Origin: Pisaster brevispinus
Taxonomy: Eukaryota; Echinodermata; Asteroidea; Forcipulatida; Asteriidae
Assembly: GCA_023634235.1 (NCBI GenBank)
Contig: JAMKCF010000020.1
Location: 10,602,001 to 10,666,000, forward strand
Length of the DNA: 64,000 nucleotides
Direction of reading: 5' to 3'
Part shown: piece after piece, positions 23,217 to 34,787 of the stretch
Numbering within the stretch: the first letter of the stretch is position 1
How the letters are laid out: the number at the start of each line of letters is the position of its first letter
Notes under the pieces: model-generated
Seen by the model: only the letters and a program-made list of their open reading frames with translations
Database searches by the model: none
Told to the model about the DNA's origin: nothing
Position numbers and translations under genes: made by a program

Positions 23217-24029
23217 AAAGGAGTCGGCTTTATTTCAGTAAAAACAGAAGATCCAGCAGTTTGAATTAAACTTGAAGCACATTTTTCTCACAACATGAAA
23301 CTTAGGCAATGGAGTGGATTCGCCCCTTTGTGAAATGACAAACATTTAAAAAACCTTTTGGATATGCCACGGACAATGCATTTATGTGACATTCAAAAAT
23401 GGTTTGAACTCAGCTGACTGAAGTGAGATAATGCCGGGATCTCAACAATAATTCATTTTTAGTTTTTAGTTAACTACCAATTATCATTGGTAGTTTTTTT
23501 TTGTCGGTGCAATACCTTAAAGGTTGATTAATTTCTTGAATCTATACTAAGAGCTATTTAAATTTTCAGGTCAAATTAGCAAAACAAATTGGACATGGCA
23601 TCTTTGAAAGAGAACCATCACCAAAGTTCCATGTTATTCAATCCGTGTTTGTTCTGAAAAGGTCAACTATAATGAAAGCTAGAAGCAATTAGTTCCCTCT
23701 AACCATTAACAATTATTTCTGTCCCATCACCAATCAAAAGTAAACTGCTTGTAAACACACGTTTTCTCACTCCGCATGCTTAATTGTTTTAGTGGCTTCG
23801 TTAAAATACTATTTAATGATCCAGGTGTTTGTTTTATAACCATTAGTCTCCTTAAGGGCCATTTGTCTTAAGTCGGCGTTCACCAAATGATTTTTCATTC
23901 TGTTAACGATGGGGGTACAGAAGGATGTAATTCAGAAATGAAATTAAAAATAATTTCTAAGCTGGTGTGAAGTGAAAAGTACAGATTGTAATTACTGACG
24001 AAGACAAATATTGATCACTTTGTATCAGG

Positions 24030-24225
24030 TAACAATTTCATAGAGCTGCTTAAGCACAAAAAAGAAGCTAAGCACAACAAAAGTATGCTTACCAAAATAG
24101 GGTTACCAGCTATACACACCATGTCATATTCACTGTAATGTGAGTGGTATCCTGCTTATAGTTGCTTAGGAGAAAATGGTATTAAGCGACATTTTCTCCT
24201 AAGCAGCTCTATGAAATTGAGCTCT
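24030..24225. repeat. Family T inverted-repeat element, well preserved
   Basis: AACAATTTCATAGAGCTGC at the left and AAGCAGCTCTATGAAATTG at the right are inverted copies. The inside has AGCTAAGCACAACAAAA, GGTTACCAGC and GGTATCCTGC. Confidence 0.75.
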
Positions 24226-24306
24226 GAAAGTTGACACAGAAACCTTTGCATCTGAAATCATGTCAAATTTAATAAAGAAGCATTTTAGGACTCACCTAAT
24301 CACCTT

Positions 24307-24341
24307 TTGCTTATGTCGATTGATGCAATCGACATAAGCAA
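24307..24341. repeat. Perfect 16-bp hairpin with 3-nt loop
   Basis: TTGCTTATGTCGATTG (24307-24322), loop ATG, CAATCGACATAAGCAA (24326-24341). It lies just before the second copy of the dispersed repeat at 24340. Confidence 0.9.
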
Positions 24342-24510
24342 GTTTGTGTTTTCACTGTTTTCAAACATTGAGTTTTGGTCTCGCGAGATCAAAACTAACT
24401 GTTTTACTCACTTCTCAAAAACTATAGAATTCCAGGGGAGTTTTCCATCATTCAATACTATACAATGTTTAGGTCCTTAGTTATGTGCAGATCTGTGAAC
24501 ATTTATTTTT
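24340..24510 (+). repeat. Dispersed repeat, copy 2 (paired with 14550-14730)
   Basis: Collinear with the first copy. In place of TCACGTGGGATC this copy has the palindrome TCTCGCGAGA followed by TCAAAACTAACTG. Confidence 0.6.
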
Positions 24511-24884
24511 GTTTATCTTACCAATTTTGTGCGCACTCTTTAAAAATTGACAACAAAGTTGGACAGCAAAAGATTTCTTTACATTATCCTGCAGGTTATC
24601 CAACTGGCTGAAGCTGTCAAGTATTAAACCCTTTAATAATTTTTTTGTTTGTTTTTTGTTTTCATTTTTCAAGGACTTGGGTGTTAAAAAGTAATAAATT
24701 ATAAAGGAAAGTCAAAAGCTTTTTCCCAAGCTGTGTTGGTGAAAAACCGACATGTAAGTCTAATGGGAATTTGTTAATACTTAACTGAGATATTGAAAAA
24801 AAAAACACCCTGCGGCCGAACTGTGAATCAATTAAGTTGAACTTGTTAATGATGTCATCAGTCATAGTTTTATCTTAAAGGGTG

Positions 24885-25400
24885 ACCAAGTGTGTCGTTT
24901 TAGACACCCTGGAACTTCATCGAGGCAATTGCCTCTATGCCTCTGGTTATTGCCTTGGTGCCCCTTGAAAAGTTCCAGTTGAAGTATAAATAGAAATTTA
25001 TTGTAAGATGATTTGATCCGATTAGTTAATCCTTGACAAGGGTTGAAACCCTCTGTGAAGGTCAATGAAAGAGTGTATAGGTTGCAAACCTGATACTTCA
25101 CGGAGGCAATTTTGCCTCTGTTGCCCCTTGTCATTGCCTTGATGCCCTTTGAAATGTTCCAGTTGAAATTTTATAAGAAATTGATTCGGAGACGAATTGA
25201 TCCGATTAGTGAATTATTGGTGAGGGTTATAAACCCCTCCTTTGAAAGTCAAGGAAAGAATGTAAAGTTTGCAAACCTGAGTCACATATGAGACAACTGT
25301 GTCTGGTTTATTGCCTTGGTGCTCCTTGAAATAATCCAGTAAGAAAATTTACACTTTCCTTGATCGAGGTTCCCTTTTACTAAGGAAAAACTGTCTTGCC
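24885..25400 (+). repeat. Three successive family G copies leading into a tandem array
   Basis: Near 24895, 25090 and 25275 the order CTGG-AC/CTTCA, GAGGCAATTGCCTC or a variant, CATTGCCTTGATGCCC-like text, GTTCCAGTTGAA and CGATTAGT recurs with a spacing of about 190 bp. The last copy runs into the 57-bp array. Confidence 0.6.
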
Positions 25401-25429
25401 CTTACAAGAACAAAGTATCAGGGCTGGGT

Positions 25430-25918
25430 CTTTGCTTAGGTGCCCCATGAACTGTTCCTTGCCCTTACAAGAACCAAGGGCTGTGTCTTTTCCTAGGTGC
25501 CCCATGAACTGTTCCTTGCCCATACAAGAACCATGGGCTGGGTCTTTGCCTAGGTGCCCCATGAACTGTTCCTTGCCCTTACAAGAACCAAGGGCTGTGT
25601 CTTTTCCTAGGTGCCCCATGAACTGTTCCTTGCCCATACAAGAACCAAGGGCTGGGTCTTTTCCTAGGTGCCCCATGAACTATTCCTTGCCCTTACAAGA
25701 ACCAAGGGCTGTGTCTTTTCCTAGGTGCCCCATGAACTGTTCCTTGCCCATACAAGAACCAAGGGCTGTGTCTTTTCCTAGGTGCCCCATGAACTGTTCC
25801 TTGCCCTTACAAGAACCAAGGGCTGGGTCTTTTCCTAGGTGCCCCTTGAACTGTTCCTTGCCCTTACAAGAACCAAGGGCTGTGTCTTTTCCTAGGTGCC
25901 CCTTGAACTGTTCCAGTA
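25430..25918. repeat. 57-bp tandem repeat with 114-bp higher-order structure
   Basis: About eight 57-bp units contain CTGTTCCTTGCCCTTACAAG, AACCAAGGGCTG and CCTAGGTGCCCCATGAA. Because 57 is divisible by 3 the frame stays open for 211 codons from 25396, giving 19-residue periods; this is a repeat effect. Early units alternate between CCCTTACAAG/TGTGTC and CCCATACAAG/TGGGTC, a dimeric pattern. The unit words match family G, so the array seems to have grown out of a family G copy. Confidence 0.85.
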
Positions 25919-26794
25919 GAAGCTTTTACATTGTCCTCATAGAGGTTCCCTTTTCTAAAAACTGCCTTGCCTGTACACAACATCCAAATGTCAGACTGGC
26001 ACACTGTTTTCAATTTATAAACTACCATTAGAATTAACTGTCGTTAATTAACATTTCATAACAACATAGCTACATGTACATATGCACAGGTTGTTATCAA
26101 TCAGCATATTAACAACAGACAATCGCTTTTTATGGGGGAAAATGGGGAAAAAACGCTTTAACATCTGGCAACCATTGCAGCATATCTGTTACCTCATATT
26201 GAAAACTGTCTCCAGAGAATTTGCGCAGCAGGTAGTTTACCCCCTTCTTTTCTTGTTTAAAGCGAGCGATATTTTGGTCAAATTTTTTCCCTGGTCTCAT
26301 TACAGTAACCGTACACCCAATAGGTCTACGATTACGGCCACTTCTTTCTTGCTAGCAGTTATTTACACCTTCTTTGGGACCGCTCTTTTTTCCCTCGTCC
26401 ATCCTGGTCGCCTTTTGGTTGGGCCTTTCTAACGACTCTGGAGTCCTCTGGAGTCGGAGAGTGTCGTATCTGTTTCCATGATATAATGGCCACTTAGCCC
26501 TGGCTTTGTGAAGAACAACAAAAATTCCCCCGTGGGATTTGAGTTGTGGATTTTTTTCAGTCTTTAAATCTGACTGATTAAATTTTTGCGGTCATATTGT
26601 GTTGAATATTATCGTAAAGGTAGGAATTCTAAAATTGAAACAGATTTTTCAGAATGACTGGGAAAAAAGACTGTTGACTAGATTTTTGTCTTGTAGTGGT
26701 GTTGGACCTATACATCGGATTCCCAATGCAAGAATTTGATTATTTGTTGTATCCACTGCTGATTGCTGGAACTAAACTAGTCTGTCCTCCCTGT

Positions 26795-26870
26795 GGTAGT
26801 CTAGATGTTTCTGCTCTAGATGGAGGAAGGTCACAAGTTCGAATCCCAACCAAGCTGCTTGCATTTTCTC
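26795..26870 (+). repeat. Isolated tRNA-like SINE head
   Basis: TGTGGTAGTCTAGATG followed 35 bp later by CACAAGTTCGAATCCCAACC resembles A and B boxes. No complete SINE body could be aligned. Confidence 0.35.
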
Positions 26871-27009
26871 CCTTCAACACTTCGGAAAATATTGAGTATA
26901 ATGTGTTTCATCATAGACATAAATTACAATCTCTGCTTAGACAAGAAGCAAAAAGTACAATGTAACAAGTGTTACCACTGTTAGATGAAGAAGGTTTAAG
27001 AAGTTATAA

Positions 27010-27345
27010 ATGTAGTCCTCCAAAACCATTGTTGTACCATCCCTTTATGATATGTTTCTTGAAAACTGAGGATTGGAATGAATGTACTTTTCCAAAAACC
27101 AATGATGTACCATCCCTTTATGATATGTTTCTTGAAAACTAGAGGATTGGAATGAATGTACTCTTCCAAAAAACCAATGATGTATCACCCCTTTCAATAT
27201 TCAAATATATTTAATATATCAATATATTATGATGCATTTCTTGAAAACTAGAGAATTGGAATGAATTTGCTCTTCCAACAACCAATGACGTACATGCATT
27301 ACCCCTTTATGACATGTTTATTCAAAGCAGGATTGGAATGAATGT
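27010..27345. repeat. 74-bp satellite array, locus 1
   Basis: About four units with CCAATGATGTACCATCCC, TTTATGATATGTTTCTTGAA and GGATTGGAATGAATGTACT. An AT-rich insert (27205-27230) breaks one unit. Confidence 0.8.
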
Positions 27346-29439
27346 ATTAGAACATTTTATCTGTATAATGTCCACAGGTAGATTGAGAGAAAAAAATATA
27401 TAGAAAAGACCCCAGTGAGTTATATCCGTGTACACAGAGTTATAGTTAAATTTGAGCAAATTCAAGACGATAAATCGATACATAGCTGACAGGGCTTAAC
27501 ACAGGCAGCATATCGGGTTACCAGCTTGAGGAGACTACCAACTAGTTGTGTCAATTAGATGCTGTGTGTGTGTGCGTGTGTTTGTGCTGTGTGTATGCTG
27601 GGGCCAGCAGGGCCAGCCGACCAATTTACATCATTTGTATGTAGGGCTGAGCTCAATTTGTATGTACAGAAATGAGACTGTGGATTCGTCTGCATGAAGG
27701 TGTGCATAAATTCGCTTGGGTTGCACAGTGTAATATACGCTCTCGACATGTTTTTGTTTGTTTTTGTAGTGGTACAAATGCAAACTGACATGCACATTTG
27801 TTTCTTTATTTCTACTAAAAGGCAAAAGTATACCTTTGATTTTTGGAACTGTTCAATTTTTGTTAATCCCATATAAATTTAGGTATATACAATCAAATTA
27901 ACCTGTGAAGACTTCATTTCAAAAGGTGGTAGTGTTTTTGAGGTATCGCCGAAAATCTGGAGCAGTTATGTCCACGCAGGTAGAATAAGCGTATTCTGAG
28001 AAACGTTTCATGCAGAAAGGTTTCTCAGATTTAATAAAAAAAAAACCCAACTTTTTCTAAGACCACATTTTTGAAGGTAATCGTTTCTTAAAATATTGTA
28101 CATTATCAACAGATGCAGTGCTTCTTACCAAGTAAGTTGTTATGGTCATTAATTAATGGGAGTAGTTACCAAATGTAGGGCCTATACCCTGCCTTAGGAA
28201 TATAGGATGCGTAGTCATTGAAAAAATGAAAAATGATTAGTCTCAATCAGAAAGCTCACTGATTACAAAAGTGACATCAGTCCTGCAGAGAAATGGTTCT
28301 GTCCGAAATTGAGAAAGAATTGAGAAAGACGTCCACTCTCCTTTCAGTCATGTTGCTTATTTTGATTGCAACAACTGAAATAAGGATGTGTAGACCATGT
28401 AACCTGTGACATCACATGTTTACAAAAGAGCCTGGCCTTCTTGCAGGTACGATTTGTACAAAGCCCAACGGAAGAACACTTAAAATCTCCTACTTTATTG
28501 AGATCGTATATTCCAATTATTATCAACTTTTTGATATGAAAAAAAAAGGGGAACAAAAGTATTATCGACCAGACCTAAAATATTTCTTAACGGACATTTG
28601 AAATGGAAAAGCGTATTTTAGTCAGTCTCGGAAATTGTGTTCTGAAAAACATTAGCAGGGCTCAAAATTAACACTTTACTGCAGGCCCGAGGCCAGTGAG
28701 TTTAGCTTCGGGCCAGTAAACTCGTGACTAGACAAGTCCAGCAGTTTAGTGTTTTTCAATTGAATAATTATACCTCACTTGTGAAATAACCTTGAACAAA
28801 AATGCCTTTCAAGAAGACAAAAGCATAAAGACACATACTATGGATGATTTTGTGATAAAACATGTCCTATCTCAGCCTCTTTTTACACTTTCGCCCCCCT
28901 TTTTTTTAAATGGCAAAACAGCTTTAATCTGTACTGGTATTTCTCAAAATGTCATTTTTCGTGTGAGGCTTCGTAATGTAAATGTCAGTAAACTAAGAGA
29001 TACCTTGCACTCATCTTGACTGTGTGGTACCTTTAACACTGTCTGCATAGACTAATCCCCCAATGTGGGGAAGCAAATGCGCAAAATTGTAAATGAAAAA
29101 GCCCGCGGTGTCTGTGATTTTCTACAGCAAGATGCCACGAGATAATTTCTTTTTTTGGTCTCGGAGAAAACATCAATATATGTGGAGCACCGATGCTGCA
29201 ATTTGTGACTAATACTTCTTTGCTTGATTTCGTTTCAAATGATTGGATGCACTTGAAGAAAAAAAAAATGTACACACTTGGTTTTTTTTTATTCCGAGCA
29301 AATGTCATTTTTTCCAATTAATGATATAAATCGTTCTGCTTGTAAGTGATTTATCTAATATTAATTTACTCCCCTCCACCAAAGAGGGAGTGGGCAGTTT
29401 GTCAGCCAGTTTTTCTGATGTCTGTGATACAGTGTAAAT

Positions 29440-29562
29440 GTAACTGTTATTAACAGTGAGTAACTGTAATTAATAGTAACTATGAGTAACTGAACACCAA
29501 TGAGTTACTGTGACTAAAAGTGATTAACAATGAGTAACTGTGAGTAACTGTGAGTGACTGTG
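29440..29562. repeat. GAGTAACTGT-type short tandem repeat
   Basis: Repeats of about 10-11 bp such as GAGTAACTGT and TAACTGTTATTAACAGT; the latter part near 29520-29560 is the most regular. Confidence 0.7.
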
Positions 29563-30299
29563 CAATTGCTTAGTATTGGGGATGGCAAAATATAAATTTG
29601 ATGCAACTAAATATTCTCCATTTTTCATTCCATTTTTATTATTTTTTTTTTCCCTCTATTTTTCATTCCAATTTTATTATTAATTTATATTTTTTTATAA
29701 AGTTGTTTTTCGTTGTAATGCTTGGAGGCATTTTCACCGGAAGTCACTTAAGAAACCCCATTCCCCAAAATAGGGAAGTGATGCTAAGAAAAGTGTCCAA
29801 TGGGGACAATTTTCAGGGAATATGAAGACAGGAAATTGTAAACAGCAGTGGGAAAAATTGCTGAAAATGAAAAATGGACAGATCAGGATAAATGCTGGTT
29901 GTCACTTGCCTTGATGAATGTAAAGAAAAGGGGGGGGCACTGGAAGAAAGACAGAAATTTTGTTTTGGTATTGAAAGAAATCTTAAGGCGAGTGAACTCA
30001 ATTTAGACTCGTCTTGGGAGACATCACTAGCAGAGGCAAACAGTCTCTTTGCTGGCTGTTAAAAGTGGAACGTGGCTGTTGTATCGTACGTATCGTATTG
30101 AATAAGCAAGGCAGGGTTACAAAGTTAGGCTATGTAGCAAAAGAAGTTGTTGCTTAGTAGCGTTCTTCGTATTCAGAATTGCAGGTCATGGGAGGGGGGA
30201 ATTTTTTTTTATTTGTTTATATTTTTTGGTCAGTTACTCAATACAAGACACCATTAATGACATGTAACCCACGACAACATTGTTATTGTTATCATTATT

Positions 30300-30600
30300 A
30301 TTAATACTGTTATATCTTTCTGGTAATGAAACCAAGAGACACTCAAAAGTAACTAGCAATGTGGGCCTGAAGATACCTGTGTAGAAGATACCTGAGCTGT
30401 AGGAGATACCTGTGTAGATGAAGAAATGTCAGTTTTAGATGTGGGAGGAAAACCCACGAACAGGGAAAACTCATGCAGTTTTCTGAAAACCCAATCTACA
30501 CACAATGCTCCTGTCCCTAGGGGGATTCAAACCGGGGTCCACAGAGGTGAAAGGCAGGGAAAGAAACCCGTCATCCAGCCTGAATGCCCAGTATGAGATA
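30300..30600 (-). repeat. SINE C copy (minus strand)
   Basis: GTCAGTTTTAGATGTGGGAG, GAAAACCCACGAACAGGG, GGGGGATTCAAACCGGGG, AGGTGAAAGGCAGGGAAAG and ATCCAGCCTGAATGCCC are in family order, preceded by an AGATACCTG triplet repeat at about 30374-30412. Confidence 0.65.
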
Positions 30601-30929
30601 ACTATACAAAAAAACTTGCCAAATTTTCATATGATCAGTGTAGTATTTTGCCTGCCAGAAATGAAAACAACAAAAAAATGAAAAGTAATTCATTTTTTAT
30701 TACCAGGTATCAAATTGATCAAACCAATCATCAACAGTATTAATAGCTGAGGGTTACTTTGAGAAAACCTCAATTATTTTGTTATTGCTTTATAATTAAT
30801 TTATTTGTAAGGGCGTAAGTGAGTGTACCAAATATTAATAAACTGTAATTAGATTGTAATAGAATAGGATATCAACTTTACGAAGAAAACCCCCAAATAT
30901 AGTCATGGGTTAATTTTAGAAACCTTGGT

Positions 30930-31125
30930 TTTTCATCTTAACAGCCCTGAACAAAGATATCGACTAATAGGGAGACCGCCAACAAAGGGCTGGATAGCTC
31001 AGTTGGTAGAGCGCCGGTACGTTAATCCGGAGGTCGTTGGTTCAAATCCCGCTCCAGTCAATTTTTCTTTGTTCAAACCCAAATTATTAAAAATTTACCC
31101 ATTCAGTTTCCCTTGTGGTTTATTA
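30930..31125 (+). repeat. SINE A, best preserved copy, with complete tRNA-like head
   Basis: The leader AATAGGGAGACCGCC is followed by a 72-nt tRNA-like head at 30988-31059. It has a 7-bp acceptor stem (GGCTGGA/TCCAGTC, one G-T), D-arm GCTC/GAGC, anticodon-like loop ACGTTAA and T-arm TTCAAAT. The D region GGATAGCTCAGTTGGTAGAG resembles tRNA-Lys. Position 33 is C where tRNAs have U, and the T stem has a mismatch. The tail TTTTTCTTTGTTCAAACC and TTTCCCTTGTGG follow. I call it a SINE and do not call a working tRNA gene. Confidence 0.75.
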
Positions 31126-32024
31126 CTTGATTATTGATTTTTACTTAATGGGGCCTGATGAAATTGTTACATCTATAAAATAAGTAAATTAAAATACAGA
31201 TGAAAAACTGTATAGATCAATTCGTACGTCTAAGTAATGTACCCTGCACGTACATTGCTTGGACGCTGGCGGTGCAAGATATTATACACAAATACATGGA
31301 CACACTGTTGTCTTAAAAAAAAAAAAAAAAAACTTTTCATGCAAATGAAATCTCCTCCTTAACAATTTTACACAATTTCCCTGACAGGACAGCATGACAT
31401 TATGATCAAATTGTTTGAGGTATTTCTTGAAATTTTTTAGCATCCTTAAAAGGTAGTATATGTGTCCACCACAAACATAAAATATATAAGCCATCAAATA
31501 AAGATATATAAGAAAAGTTATTCATGAAATGATTGAAGTAAAAGAGGCAAGGGGGGGGGGGCTGTTGGATGAGATGCACCAGAAAAAGCCTGCAGTTATT
31601 TTTATATGCGGTATCCTTTCTGTGAATAACAAGATGCAAGATCTCGCTCTGAAGTAATCCCATAATTCCACAGGACAGTCATATCCAGTGCAGTATTGGG
31701 CTCCCAGTCAAAGTGCATGCCTTTCACATGCGCCGCGGAACATGTAGAATTATGGGCAGTCACAGGTTCAGAAATTTCCCCCCTCCGTTTTCTGCCCAGT
31801 CATTTGGATTTTTAAAATTATTATTAAGGTTTCTGTGTGTATCGATATGAGTGGATTCATGTTTATGTGAATGCAGTTTGTAAAGGTACGGTATGGGTTT
31901 GTTTTCAGTTACGGAAATTATTTTAAATATTCATGTTTTTCAGTAATGTCACTGAAAGACCAACCTGTTAAAATTGTCAGCAAATTCGGTAGTCATGTTT
32001 TCGAGATGTATTTTGGATTTTATT

Positions 32025-32170
32025 TTGTGTTTTATTCATACACCGTTGAGTGCTGTCTAATCTCAGTACTTTCACAGAGTCCTATGAAATATGCTCTGGT
32101 GGGGTTCGAGCCAACAACCTTTGCCATTGTAGAGCAGATGTCTTACCGCTAGACCACCAAGCTTGCTTGG
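32025..32170 (-). repeat. SINE B copy 1 of 3
   Basis: TTATTCATACACCGTTGAG, CTCAGTACTTTCACAGAGTC, GGTGGGGTTCGAGCCAAC and CTTACCGCTAGACCACC. Confidence 0.7.
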
Positions 32171-32239
32171 TTGCTTGAGGCAGTTCCAATTTTATATTTC
32201 ATTATATGTTAAAATAACATCAGGGATTTATTTTTAATA

Positions 32240-32410
32240 TTTTTACCCATACGCTGATGTTTGTTAAGCTCTGTATACTCGATACTTTCCTGAGTCCTGT
32301 GAAAAACCACAGGCATGTTACTCAGGCGGGATTCGAGCCCACAATCCTAGCCATTCTAACGCAGATGTCTTACCACTAGATCACTAAGCTTGCCCCTTAG
32401 CTAGAGGCAG
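32240..32410 (-). repeat. SINE B copy 2 of 3
   Basis: TTTACCCATACGCTGATG, CTCGATACTTTCCTGAGTCC, GGCGGGATTCGAGCCCAC and CTTACCACTAGATCAC. Confidence 0.7.
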
Positions 32411-32454
32411 TAATAGATGTTAAAATCGCGTCGGGGATATAGAATGTATTATTT

Positions 32455-32512
32455 GGTTTTTACCCATACACCGATGTGTGTTAAGCTCCGTACTTGCCCC
32501 CAAGTCCTGTGA
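32455..32512 (-). repeat. SINE B copy 3 of 3, tail only, abutting the 74-bp satellite
   Basis: GGTTTTTACCCATACACCGA, GTTAAGCTCCGTACTTGCCC, then AAGTCCTGTGA runs straight into AATGAATGTACTC of the satellite. Confidence 0.65.
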
Positions 32513-32960
32513 TAGGAATGAATGTACTCTTCCAAAACCAATGATGTACCATCCCTTTATGATATGTTTCTTGACAACTAGAGGATTGGAATGAATGTAC
32601 TCTTCCAAACACCAATGATGTACCATCCCTTTATGGTATGTTTCTTGAAAACTAGAGGATTGGAATGAATGTACTCTCCCAAACACCAATGATGTACCAT
32701 CCCTTTATGATATGTTTCTTGAAGACTAGAGGATTGCAATGAATGTACTCTTCCAAAAACCAATGATGTACCATCCCTTTATGATATGTTTCTTGAAGAC
32801 TAGAGGATTGCAATGAATGCACTCTTACAAAAACAATTGATGTGCTATCCCTTTATAATGTATTTCTTGAAGACTAGAGGATTGGAATGAATGTACTCTT
32901 CCGAAAACGACTGCAGTATCATCCCTTAAATAAGTGCATTCCCTAAACCGCTTGCGTACC
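32513..32960. repeat. 74-bp satellite array, locus 2
   Basis: Five to six units with ATGATGTACCATCCCTTTAT, GATATGTTTCTTGAA and AGAGGATTGGAATGAATG; the last units are diverged and end in CTTGCGTACCACTCCTTAAA. In the minus-strand frame it stays open because two adjacent frames lack stops, which is a repeat effect. Confidence 0.85.
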
Positions 32961-33664
32961 ACTCCTTAAATCATCCACCAAAATCAACCATGAGAAAAAG
33001 AAATTGTCTCGATCATTTGAAAGTCATAATCCATAGGGTCCACATACACGGAGAGTGTGAACAAATGCCCCCAGCGTGTAATCTGACTGCCAATAACTCT
33101 TATGTGTAACTCACACACGCCCAAAATAGTCACAACTTTACCCCTATAGCCGCATGCAGGAAATCTGCCCGGTCACTTATTCAACTAAAAGTCAATTTCA
33201 AAACCAATCTATTGAAGAATTTGCCCAATCCTCAGAGTAAATCATCACACGAGTGGGTGTCGTTGTGGCGTATACCGTCTAACACTGCTCTCCCCACCCT
33301 TCAGACTGCCCGCCCGCCCTGCAGTCTCAGTAGCTTTTAAATGTCAGAAGATTGGGCAATAACTGTGCTATTTTTACGCTTGGAAATTTGGAGTTAATTA
33401 CCTTATGCTGGAGATTAGAGGTTTTTATAGATGGCCATATGGTGAAGAGTGTAATGACTGGACTCTCTGCTCAGGCGTTAGCTTCAGGGATGTCTGAGTT
33501 TATTTTTGTCTCTCTCTCTCCCCCCCCCCCCCCAATGTCATTATTACTATTAACAGAACCAGGTGATCGTCCACTGTGACGAGCACTTTAGTCCCTAGGC
33601 TTTTGAAGAGAATGTAATTTAAAGAAGAAATTAAGTGGCGGGAAAAAATCCCAAATGGCAAAAG

Positions 33665-33835
33665 CCCAATTTTGTAGGGACAATTTTGCTTAACCTTTAT
33701 TTCTGTTGAGCAGATATTAGCAGGATACCAGTCAAAGATGATGGATATGACATTATACTTTGTCTGGTAACCTTACTCTGGTAAGCATAGTTTTGTTGTG
33801 CTTAGCTACTTTGTGCTGAAGCAGCACTGTGAACC
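33665..33835. repeat. Family T element, right two-thirds
   Basis: GCAGGATACCAGTCAAAG, GTCTGGTAACCTTACTCTGG and TTTTGTTGTGCTTAGCTAC; the right end is decayed (GCAGCACTGTGAAC). Confidence 0.6.
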
Positions 33836-33837
33836 TA

Positions 33838-33945
33838 AGTACAGACTAAAGACCCAATGTACATGCGAGTCTCCGTCCAAGGTGGGATTTGAACCAAGGT
33901 CCACACATGTGAAAGATGGAGGCAAGATATATCACCATCCATTCT
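33838..33945 (-). repeat. SINE C head fragment (minus strand)
   Basis: CAATGTACATGCGAGTCTCC, AAGGTGGGATTTGAACCAAG (B box complement) and ACATGTGAAAGATGG; directly follows the family T element. Confidence 0.55.
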
Positions 33946-34164
33946 GGCCTCGGAATGTTACACTGTCACAGGGGCAGTTTTATTGTGACTCACATTACTG
34001 GTTATCTGAAATGGAAATGAACTGTAAGACTTAACAGTTGCATCGTTTTCTTGATATTTTTTACTAATTGTAACATTTCATCGAGCGGTTTAGGACTAAT
34101 AGTGGGGATTACAACCTAAGATTTCTGATTATCACTGGACATGGACTAAATAAACGATGGACAG

Positions 34165-34314
34165 CAATAGGGAACTTTTGGGAAGCTAGGTGGCAGCAGA
34201 CTTACCAGGTAGAATTCCATGTTTTTCGGCAATGTGCGCGGCAATGTGCAACGTAAACAATGGAAATTTACCTGGTAAGTCTGCTGTCACATAGCGTTCC
34301 AAAGTCTCCCATTG
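34165..34314. repeat. MITE-like element with about 50-bp inverted ends
   Basis: The left end (CAATAGGGAACTTTTGGG, then GGCAGCAGACTTACCAGGTA) and the right end (TACCTGGTAAGTCTGCTGTC, then CCAAAGTCTCCCATTG) are inverted copies with few mismatches, separated by about 50 bp. A lone end like it (GAAAGTCTCCTATTGTTTG) lies near 62611. Confidence 0.8.
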
Positions 34315-34384
34315 TCTGGTTTCCTCTTTAATTCTTTATTATCACTTGCTTCTTCTTGATTCTTTGTTACACATGATAAATTAT

Positions 34385-34530
34385 AAATTTGGGTTTGAAC
34401 AAAGAAAAATTGACTGGAGTGGGACTTGAACCAACAACCTCCGGATTAACGTACCGGCGCTCTACCAATGTTGGCGGTCTCCCTATTACTCAATATCTTT
34501 GTTCGGGGGTGCCAGTCAGAAGCCATTCAA
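34385..34530 (-). repeat. SINE A copy (minus strand)
   Basis: GGGTTTGAACAAAGAAAAAT, GTGGGACTTGAACCAACAAC, CCGGATTAACGTACCGGCG, GGCGGTCTCCCTATTAC and GTGCCAGTCAGAAGCC. Part of the A-box side is deleted after CTCTACCAA. Confidence 0.75.
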
Positions 34531-34787
34531 CCGTTAACTGCCGTGTAGCCAGATAAATTATAATGACAAAGCAGTTACTGACCTGGGTTGGTGAATCCCT
34601 GCTGGCGATGGACCATAGGCCTACTTGCAAACCCACTCACAGTAACCTAAAATGGCGCTGACTCAATGGTTGCCAAACGACAACTACAAATACGCTGGAC
34701 ACGTGTCCAGACATGCAGCCTCCGCGCGGGAAAGCTTGCACACGTTATCCAGAGACCGGATGTCAGGACCAGGTCTTTCAACTGTGG

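Noticed and set aside
23471..23504. Hairpin AACTACCAAT/ATTGGTAGTT followed by a T run, like an intrinsic terminator
   Set aside because: The host is eukaryotic and no transcription unit ends here; treated as chance or an element remnant.
25396..26031. 211-codon Cys/Pro-rich open frame with 19-residue repeats
   Set aside because: It follows a 57-bp tandem repeat divisible by three. The opposite strand is open as well, so openness says nothing about coding.
30988..31059. Functional tRNA gene
   Set aside because: It is embedded in SINE A leader and tail, has C at position 33 and a T-stem mismatch, and shares its layout with seven or more decayed copies.
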